8,878 nucleotides of DNA from Vampirovibrionales bacterium. Its GTDB lineage: Bacteria > Cyanobacteriota > Vampirovibrionia > Vampirovibrionales > JAGQHJ01. The stretch is from contig JANWKX010000042.1 in the NCBI GenBank assembly GCA_025451145.1, positions 1-8,878 on the forward strand, given 5' to 3'. Shown here piece after piece: positions 1 to 5,174 of this stretch. Position 1 is the first letter of the stretch. The number at the start of each line of letters is the position of its first letter. Below the pieces are notes generated by a model. That model saw nothing but the letters and a program-made list of their open reading frames with translations. It was not told the origin of the DNA and made no database searches. Position numbers and translations under genes: made by a program.

Positions 1-637
1 CGGCATCGCCAAGGCCAGGAACAATATACGCTTTATCGTTGAGGCGTTCATCCACCGAACCGGTATAAATCTTGACGCCCGGATGATGATCCGTCAGATT
101 TTTAATTCCTTCCGGAGCGGAGATAATTGAAACAAAGGTAATATTCTCAGGCTTCACGCCCAGCTTCTTGATGATCTCCACAGCAGCCACAGCCGATCCG
201 CCAGTGGCCAGCATGGGATCCAGGACAAAAATTCGGGCCTGACTGTAATCAATGCTGGAAGGCAGCTTGTTGTAATAGGTAATGGGGCGGAAGGTTTCTT
301 CATCCCGGTATAAGCCCACATGATAAACGCTGGCCGAGGGCAACAGCTCCATGGCCACTTCACACATGGTCAGCCCCGCCCTTAGGATAGGGGTGATAAT
401 CAAGGGGATCTCCGTGGAAAGAATCCGGGTTTCGGCCTTGCAAATGGGGGTTTCAATATAGGCCTTTGAAAGGGGCAAGTCCCGTGTGGCTTCCTGAAAG
501 ATAAATTGAGAAACACGCCGTATGGCATACCGAAACGGCTCATGGGCCGTATTGCTGTCTCGTAAAATCGAGATGTTATGCTGAACCAGGGGATGGTCAC
601 AGACCGTCACGGCGGAATGGACGCTTTGAATCACCAT
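1..637 (-). CDS. upp: Uracil phosphoribosyltransferase, 3' end cut by the window edge
   Basis: Converts uracil and PRPP to UMP in the cytoplasmic pyrimidine salvage pathway. The visible 212 codons give an almost complete protein. HPLVQH and ILRD lie near the N-terminus, PILRAGL at about residues 83-89, and the PRPP-binding loop DPMLATGGSA at about 140-149. The visible end is YIVPGLGDA, the uracil-binding C-terminal region, so only about six to eight residues should be missing beyond base 1. The ATG at 637-635 is supported by an AAGGA ribosome site seven bases upstream (649-645). The N-terminus is a few residues longer than in many homologues. The gene is divergent from the HEAGH protein gene, with 113 bp between the two starts. 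The family assignment is secure. Confidence 0.96.
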   Translation of the reverse strand, partial: MVIQSVHSAVTVCDHPLVQHNISILRDSNTAHEPFRYAIRRVSQFIFQEATRDLPLSKAYIETPICKAETRILSTEIPLIITPILRAGLTMCEVAMELLPSASVYHVGLYRDEETFRPITYYNKLPSSIDYSQARIFVLDPMLATGGSAVAAVEIIKKLGVKPENITFVSIISAPEGIKNLTDHHPGVKIYTGSVDERLNDKAYIVPGLGDA

Positions 638-670
638 GGGGGCTTCCTTTCATTGGGTTTTATTAAGAGA

Positions 671-699
671 ATCATGCCTATCCTAGCAAAAAAATACAA
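671..699 (-). promoter_or_regulatory. Possible sigma70-type promoter for upp
   Basis: On the minus strand TTGTAT (699-694) and CATGAT (676-671) are separated by 17 bp, about 35 bp upstream of the upp start. The spacing is ideal, but the hexamers match the consensus at only three and four of six positions. It is listed because it is the best-spaced pair in the divergent region; I found no clear promoter for the opposite gene. Confidence 0.3.
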
Positions 700-750
700 G
701 GACAGGTTTTTAAACACTACGAGGGGCACCTTTTAAGGGAAAATAGTAAT

Positions 751-1659
751 ATGGCCGTATTACCCACATTTTGGACAACAGGACCAAGCCAAGGCTATAT
801 GGGCTGGGGAAGCCCAGGTTATGGCACCTCTGTACCGGCTGAACCCTCCATGTCACAAGTTTATGATTCCATGTACCGGTCCCCATACGCCATGCCCTTT
901 CAATCGGCTTGGGGCGCTCAAGCCGTACCCGCCACAACGCCAACGGATCCGGTCATCGCCCAGGCCTTGAACATTCTGGCCAACACGCAAAACTCACCCG
1001 CCGATGAGGCTTATCTAAAGTCGCAAGGCATTAATATTATTTTCCATAATGGAAGAGAAGCTTTGGATGTGATTCGGCGGCTCCATGCCACTGTGGAGTT
1101 CGGAGATACCGGTGATCCCAAAGCCCACGCTGTGTGGGTGAAAGAAGAAAACAAAATGATCATCAACCAGAATTATCGAGGCAATATGAGCCTGCCGGTC
1201 CTGTGCGCCATTGCCGAATCTATTTACCATGAGGCTGGCCATGCCGCCTTAAGCGGAGATAACCAGTCTTCCATTCAAGAAGAGCTGGATTGCCTGGCCC
1301 TGAACTCCATGGCCTATCGAGCCCACTGCCTCCAATATCCTGCTTTGCCTTACGCCTCGGCATCAGGTCCCTTAAGAGCGCTCTTTGAAAACGGGGTCGC
1401 CTTGTATCCCAAGCTCTTCTTTGATCCGGATCCGTACAAAAAAGCGCTGGTCAATCGGGTGATTAAAATTTATGGCATGTTGCCACCGGATACGCCAGAT
1501 CATCCGATACCTCACTTGCCAGATCGGTCAGCCATCGCCGAGCTGGTGATGCACGAAATCCAACGCCGAAATGCCTACATTGGCTACGAACCGCCGATTA
1601 TTGAAAATGGCCAACTAGTCATCCCACAGCCGCAACCGGAAGTCTCTAATTCTAACTGA
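751..1659 (+). CDS. HEAGH-motif putative zinc metallopeptidase-like protein
   Basis: I do not recognise a named family. The 302-aa protein has a zincin signature: HEAGH at residues 160-164 inside a helix-like segment (AIAESIYHEAGHA). It is followed by EELD at 177-180, where E177 is well placed as the third zinc ligand of a gluzincin, as in E-x-x-[DN]-type second helices. Residues 1-65 are low-complexity, rich in Gly, Pro, Tyr, Ser and Met, and probably disordered. The C-terminus ends in a Gln/Pro-rich tail. No typical signal peptide or membrane segment is visible, so a cytoplasmic location or non-classical export is possible. The ATG at 751 follows an AAGGG about 11 bases upstream, a slightly long spacing. 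It is the only confident plus-strand gene here, and its stop overlaps the end of the convergent UvsE-like gene by 8 bp. Peptidase activity is inferred from the motif alone. Confidence 0.8.
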   Translation: MAVLPTFWTTGPSQGYMGWGSPGYGTSVPAEPSMSQVYDSMYRSPYAMPFQSAWGAQAVPATTPTDPVIAQALNILANTQNSPADEAYLKSQGINIIFHNGREALDVIRRLHATVEFGDTGDPKAHAVWVKEENKMIINQNYRGNMSLPVLCAIAESIYHEAGHAALSGDNQSSIQEELDCLALNSMAYRAHCLQYPALPYASASGPLRALFENGVALYPKLFFDPDPYKKALVNRVIKIYGMLPPDTPDHPIPHLPDRSAIAELVMHEIQRRNAYIGYEPPIIENGQLVIPQPQPEVSNSN

Positions 1660-2581
1660 CGTCGGCCAGGCTTTGCCCGGGTTCGTACCCAATGGCTCTC
1701 AAAACGTTGAGGACGCTTTGCTCCTTATCCCAAGATTGAAACAAAACATCGTAATCCAGGCCTTTGGTGCGATGAAAAAATTGTAAAAACGCTTCCAAAT
1801 CAATGGCACGGGCAGGCGCCCCAGGTTGGCCGTCAGGATCCTGGGTCCCGTAGCGAACATAGGGAATGCCGTCCCGCTCAGGGTTCCAAGTGGCAAAACA
1901 TCGCTTTAAGATGAGTTGAAGGTCATGATCCGCTGGCAACCCATCATGATTAGCATCATGATTAAGAACATTAAAGACCACCGGACAATCGGTCTGTTTG
2001 GAAACTTGAATCATATCCCAAATAGTAAACAATTGATCATCATTTTCCAGCACCACACGACGCTTTACTGCACAAGGCAACTGGTTAAGCCCCTGAATCA
2101 AACGGTTTAACGATTCTTCCTTGCTCCCAAAAAGGCCGCCGCCAGAAAGGAGAATTTTACAGGTGGTGTCCATCCCAAGGCTTCCCAAAAAGGTTGCCAG
2201 GTAATTCAATTCATCAAAGGCCCACTGAATCACGCTAGGGGTCTTGGAGTTCAAGGCGACAAACGGCCTGGCATGCATGGTCAGCCGGATGCCATTTTTC
2301 TCACTCCACTGCCCCAACTGCTGTAATTGGTCAGCGTAAACCATAGGCCAGCTCAGCGGATTTAAAGTATGCGCACTATCCGGAATCACACCGGATCCGA
2401 TACTGAAAAACGCAATCCGGTTCATGTAATTCCAATGCAGAATTAACGCCAGCGCCCTCAGATTATTTTTCATACAGGCCTGTAATCGGCTGGGCGGCAT
2501 GGCTTCAAAGGGCTGTTGGGGATTGGTGGAAATTCTCAATTGGGTATTTTCTGCCACATACCCAAAACGATGCCGTCCCAT
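1652..2581 (-). CDS. UvsE/UVDE-fold protein with most metal ligands lost
   Basis: At 309 aa it has the length and pattern of UV damage endonuclease, a TIM-barrel enzyme that nicks DNA 5' to UV lesions using three metal ions. Family landmarks remain: FGYVAEN at 6-12, the IP..AH segment (H71), MHARPFVALNS at 102-112 (H103), GSLGMD, GGGLFGSKE, VVLENDD (E179), PVVFNVLNH, a TW...DG.P block, TQD and DKEQ. Compared from memory with Thermus thermophilus UVDE, the positions of H143, D200, H203, K229, H231, H244 and E269 read S146, N204, N207, Y241, R243, P256 and Q282. Only the equivalents of H69, H101 and E175 remain. The frame is open throughout, so this looks like a selected pseudoenzyme or repurposed barrel rather than decay. 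The ATG at 2581 has an AAGGGGG ribosome site about seven bases upstream. No terminator fits before the convergent neighbour. Homology is confident; repair activity is doubtful. Confidence 0.85.
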   Translation of the reverse strand: MGRHRFGYVAENTQLRISTNPQQPFEAMPPSRLQACMKNNLRALALILHWNYMNRIAFFSIGSGVIPDSAHTLNPLSWPMVYADQLQQLGQWSEKNGIRLTMHARPFVALNSKTPSVIQWAFDELNYLATFLGSLGMDTTCKILLSGGGLFGSKEESLNRLIQGLNQLPCAVKRRVVLENDDQLFTIWDMIQVSKQTDCPVVFNVLNHDANHDGLPADHDLQLILKRCFATWNPERDGIPYVRYGTQDPDGQPGAPARAIDLEAFLQFFHRTKGLDYDVLFQSWDKEQSVLNVLRAIGYEPGQSLADVS

Positions 2582-2624
2582 GAATCGTTCCCCCTTATGT
2601 CCAATATTTGGATATCTGAATCCC

Positions 2625-2646
2625 CCACTTGATGAGTCATCAGTGG
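2625..2646. promoter_or_regulatory. Near-perfect dyad upstream of the UvsE-like gene
   Basis: CCACTTGATGA and TCATCAGTGG form arms around a single central G. The pairing is complete except for one unpaired T, giving ten base pairs. It lies about 45 bp upstream of the UvsE-like ATG on the other strand. Its position and tight symmetry fit a dimeric-regulator operator better than an RNA hairpin, because there is almost no loop. Its role is inferred. Confidence 0.4.
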
Positions 2647-2683
2647 AAATTGAACTATTTCCAGTATGGATATCGTCTTCTAT

Positions 2684-2699
2684 TGAGCATTATTGCTCA
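2684..2699. repeat. Short inverted repeat TGAGCA-TTAT-TGCTCA
   Basis: Two perfect 6-bp arms flank a 4-base AT-rich centre. It lies about 100 bp upstream of the UvsE-like gene and just before the weak plus-strand frame at 2708. It could be a second operator half-site pair or chance; no T-run follows on either strand. Confidence 0.3.
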
Positions 2700-2707
2700 T
2701 TGATAGT

Positions 2708-2983
2708 ATGCCACTGAATCCATTGAATGCAGCGAATCCGTCCGGAAAATCCGCATTCCAGGCTAACCCAGATGGGTCAGCACCGCAAATATTTTGTATG
2801 AGTTTAACAACCTTTGTTGAGGAAATTAATAAAAGCCAAAATGAGGATACTGAACTTATTGCTGCCATGAGCAGACTCTTCTTATTTTGTCAGGCAAGCG
2901 CGAAACCTACGGTTTTGCGCTTGCCAATAAGAAATTCAGGGAGGTGTCCAGAGGAGGGAACGGCCTCTGGGCAGCCAGCATAG
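2708..2983 (+). CDS. Doubtful small hypothetical protein
   Basis: The ATG at 2708 opens a 91-codon frame; a TTG at 2693 would add five residues. The first 57 or so residues look protein-like: an Asn/Pro/Ser-rich start, then a helical acidic segment (FVEEINKSQNEDTELIAAMSRL). From about base 2879 the frame runs through two strong hairpins and the sequence becomes Arg/Pro/Gly-rich and unnatural. No Shine-Dalgarno sequence is visible before either start. A rival minus-strand frame covers 2680-2868. It may be a real small gene, a remnant whose 3' end was replaced by a palindromic element, or nothing. No family recognised. Confidence 0.25.
   Translation: MPLNPLNAANPSGKSAFQANPDGSAPQIFCMSLTTFVEEINKSQNEDTELIAAMSRLFLFCQASAKPTVLRLPIRNSGRCPEEGTASGQPA
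2879..2933. repeat. Large two-tier hairpin / palindromic element
   Basis: An inner stem of 15 bp (arms 2893-2907 and 2911-2925) closes over a 3-base TAC loop, with a single G-T pair as its only imperfection. A second perfect 8-bp arm pair lies outside it: TTCTTATT at 2879-2886 and AATAAGAA at 2926-2933. The tiers are separated on the left by a six-base bulge, TTGTCA. The element has no T-run on either side, so it is not a classical terminator. It looks like a REP/MITE-type palindrome or a structured RNA. A second copy is not present in the window. Confidence 0.7.
2948..2970. repeat. Second hairpin, CCAGAGG / CCTCTGG
   Basis: Two perfect 7-bp arms (2948-2954 and 2964-2970) surround a 9-base purine-rich loop. 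The hairpin starts 14 bases after the larger palindrome, so the two together make a compact structured stretch of about 90 bases. No T-run follows. Confidence 0.5.
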
Positions 2984-3109
2984 ATGAAACGAATTTTCCT
3001 CAACAGAGGTTAATAAACGACAAGGGTTTTTATTTAAACGTATAAATCGAGTGAAGAGGTCCCCATCCCGGCTTTTCATACAACTTAGAAAACGGCTCAA
3101 AATACGGTT

Positions 3110-4093
3110 TTATGGATCGCTTTGTAGAAATGAGCCGCTATAACAGGAATCTAAAACCATTGTCACATTCCGATACGCTTTTAATTCATTAAACCACGAG
3201 CGTGTGTCTTTCTTAGTGGGGTGATTCGTATCATTGATGGCCAAGAAATTCTTCTCTCCATGCCCACTATAGAGAATTAAAGCTTCTGCATCGGGTCCGG
3301 CATGACTCCTTAACCACTGAATGCCACTTTCAAGCGTTAATGGGGAGGTTGGATTTTCTAAAATTTTGATATGGTCAGGCGGAAGATGATACTGCTGCTG
3401 CAATATTTTCCCATAACTATCAAAAGGAGAAGCAAAACGACAGTCGTCACCCGCAATGAGCAGAGCATAGCGTTCTCGTGGGTCTGATTTTTGCCAAGGC
3501 GTAAAATTGTGCTGCCCCACCGAGGAAACAGGTTGATCCCTCACAAAAAATATTGAAACCCCGGCGTCTTCCAATTGGTCTTGGGCCTGGCGGATGGAAG
3601 AGACACCAGATGACTTGAGTTTTTGGAATAACTGATTAAGGTACATACCATTATTGGATAACTCATCCGGCAATGTGGAGGCAAAAATGTCGACGCTATC
3701 CGGTAAGCCGCTCCGGAGGGTTTCCAGATCCGGTAGCTGAGCCAGTGCATATTTTAAATATTGATTCTCCAGCTTTTCTCGAATAGAACGGCCGCCCAAA
3801 TGCATGAGTGCACTGACTAAAATCGCAATCGGAATTCCCAACCCGCTTAAAATACTGAATAAACCAATGATAACGTAAGCCGACTTAAGCCCTAATAACA
3901 GACTTACAATTAGCCGAGCACCCAGCCCTATGCCATAAAGGGTTGTCGTTTTATCATTGGCCGTAGGAAAGCGATGAAGAAATTTACCCATTTTAATGGT
4001 TAAGGTCGGATTAGGTGCAGAGACCTTTTTACTTCCCGAAAAGCGCAAAGCGGCTATTGGTATTCCCGGCTGGAATAAAACTCGAATCGTCAT
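3110..4093 (-). CDS. Membrane-anchored caspase-like (peptidase C14) protein, C-terminally short
   Basis: Caspase-fold cysteine protease of the bacterial metacaspase/orthocaspase type. A p20-like domain starts at about residue 208 (RYALLIAGDDC). The catalytic His is in LYSGHGE (H278) and the catalytic Cys in VLDSCYSGSF (C317). Ahead of it are an N-terminal segment with an LRFSG motif at 16-20, two hydrophobic stretches at about 53-69 and 71-98 that look like a membrane hairpin or anchor, and a helical linker at about 103-185. The protein ends at residue 327, ten residues after the Cys, so the p10-like part and remaining core strands expected in this family are missing. Downstream frames stay open, which suggests a truncation or frameshift. 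The ATG at 4093 has only a weak ribosome site (GTGG seven bases upstream). Its promoter resembles that of the macro-domain gene 182 bp upstream. The family call is strong; substrate and role are unknown. Confidence 0.88.
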   Translation of the reverse strand: MTIRVLFQPGIPIAALRFSGSKKVSAPNPTLTIKMGKFLHRFPTANDKTTTLYGIGLGARLIVSLLLGLKSAYVIIGLFSILSGLGIPIAILVSALMHLGGRSIREKLENQYLKYALAQLPDLETLRSGLPDSVDIFASTLPDELSNNGMYLNQLFQKLKSSGVSSIRQAQDQLEDAGVSIFFVRDQPVSSVGQHNFTPWQKSDPRERYALLIAGDDCRFASPFDSYGKILQQQYHLPPDHIKILENPTSPLTLESGIQWLRSHAGPDAEALILYSGHGEKNFLAINDTNHPTKKDTRSWFNELKAYRNVTMVLDSCYSGSFLQSDP

Positions 4094-4177
4094 CCTAAAT
4101 CCACTTGCAAAATGTTAAATCAAGTCGAAGACCCAAAATTGCCTCAATGACAAAACAGGGGGGCACTCAATAACTGT

Positions 4178-4207
4178 GTAATATATTGCCATTAAGGCCT
4201 CTCAAGA
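4178..4207 (-). promoter_or_regulatory. Promoter of the caspase-like gene
   Basis: Minus-strand TTGAGA (4205-4200) and TATTAC (4183-4178) are separated by 16 bp, about 85 bases upstream of the ATG. The 30-bp block matches the block before the macro-domain gene at 24 positions without gaps, including TCTTGAG, TTAAT and AATATATTA. Conservation inside the spacer suggests a regulator site or a shared evolutionary origin, not only core promoter elements. Confidence 0.6.
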
Positions 4208-4275
4208 CGGCGTGTTACTAAAAACTTCTCATCTTCTTTTACATTTAATTACAGATCCGAAGTTCCCCCTAGCCT

Positions 4276-4995
4276 TTATCTTTGGCCTTCTAAAGCCGAT
4301 TCAAAATAATAATTTGCAAGAAGTTGCTCACTTTTATTTTTTGCATAAGGCGCCAAAAAGACAGTCATTGGATAGCCAGGTTCATCTTCTGCAAATCGGC
4401 GGATCCCCTTCAACATGGCAATTGCTGAACCAAAGGGGGGCAGCCCATCAACATCCCCTGTAGATAATGCAGGAGCAGCTACGGTGTGTAAGCCAGCATT
4501 TTTGGCTTCTTTCAGCGCATTGTACATGGAGGCCTCTGCAGCTACAGACGGCTCCCGAGTAGCCACTGAAGCAACATGAATCAAACTCTTCGCTTTGAAA
4601 TGCCGGTTACTCGGTTTGTACTGCCCCTCACAGGGAACTAAATGCGCAGTTCCGATGGGGGGCACCTCTCCACCATGAGAAGCTTGATATGCCTCAAACC
4701 AAGGATTATAGGCCTCTATGGCCGCTTTTGCCCCCGCCTGAGAAACAGCAACACTCGTATGCGGAAATTTTCCAGCTCTTCTGAATTGAGGAATAACGTA
4801 TGCATCACACTTAATATTGGTGATACTGCCAGGCTTGATTTTAACCGTGGTACTTCCGAATTGGCGAGAAACCCCTCGACTTGGCAATAATCCTGAGAAG
4901 TGAACCTGATTTGCCTGAGCCGCAGAGGTTCTCAATCCGGTCGAATGATTCATTGAAGAAGCTCTATGAGCGGAAATCTGCATTGAGGTTAACAT
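4276..4995 (-). CDS. Divergent macro-domain protein
   Basis: Macro domains bind ADP-ribose or related nucleotides, and some remove ADP-ribose from proteins or DNA. The 239-aa protein follows the fold from about residue 50: VKIKPGSITNIKCDAYVIP matches the first strands (normally GDI...vDAIVNAAN). GTAHLVPCEG and KSLIHVASV match the central strands, and APALSTGDVDGLPP (175-187) matches the phosphate-binding STG loop. Two key positions differ. The adenine-binding Asp of GDI is S57, and the catalytic NAAN loop reads IPQF (68-71) with no GGG turn, so classical hydrolase activity is unlikely and binding specificity may differ. Residues 1-45 form a Ser/Gln-rich extension containing VHFSG (31-35), a motif shared with the caspase-like neighbour. 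The ATG at 4995 has a strong AAAGGA five bases upstream. A promoter lies at 5065-5094, so it is probably transcribed on its own. Confidence 0.78.
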   Translation of the reverse strand: MLTSMQISAHRASSMNHSTGLRTSAAQANQVHFSGLLPSRGVSRQFGSTTVKIKPGSITNIKCDAYVIPQFRRAGKFPHTSVAVSQAGAKAAIEAYNPWFEAYQASHGGEVPPIGTAHLVPCEGQYKPSNRHFKAKSLIHVASVATREPSVAAEASMYNALKEAKNAGLHTVAAPALSTGDVDGLPPFGSAIAMLKGIRRFAEDEPGYPMTVFLAPYAKNKSEQLLANYYFESALEGQR

Positions 4996-5064
4996 GGGTA
5001 TCCTTTCTCAAGTCTCGCATCCAGGTTCATCACACCACCGGATGGGAACTTTTAAATTTATCCT

Positions 5065-5094
5065 ATAATATATTCCTATTAATGCACCTCAAGA
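5065..5094 (-). promoter_or_regulatory. Promoter of the macro-domain gene
   Basis: Minus-strand TTGAGG (5092-5087) and TATTAT (5070-5065) are 16 bp apart. The -10 box matches the consensus at five of six bases. It lies about 70 bases before the ATG. The whole block is nearly repeated before the caspase-like gene at 4178-4207. Confidence 0.65.
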
Positions 5095-5174
5095 TTCGTT
5101 ATTGCCATTTGTGTATGATTTTTTACATATCTTGATTATCAGTTCGAGAGGTTAAGTCTAACCCTCAATTAGGC

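Larger units (their letters stand above)
2582..3109. other. Intergenic region without a convincing gene, rich in dyads
   Basis: These 528 bases separate the start of the UvsE-like gene from the stop of the caspase-like gene. They hold two short dyads on the UvsE-proximal side, one weak plus-strand reading frame and two strong hairpins, each listed separately. They also hold the possible lost 3' end of the caspase-like gene. I saw no good terminator with a T-run and no strong promoter for the UvsE-like gene. Confidence 0.6.

Noticed and set aside
2680..2868. Minus-strand 62-codon frame with a hydrophobic start and an AAGAAGAG upstream
   Set aside because: It overlaps the equally doubtful plus-strand frame, resembles no family, and its low-polarity sequence looks like a reverse reading of that frame.
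4210..4275. AACTTC...GAAGTT pairing followed by T's after the macro-domain gene as a terminator
   Set aside because: The arms are six bases with a loop of more than 25 bases, so it is unlikely to act as an intrinsic terminator.
5150..5163. GGTTA-AGTC-TAACC hairpin after mgtA as a terminator
   Set aside because: The stem has only five AT-rich pairs and no T-run follows on the minus strand.
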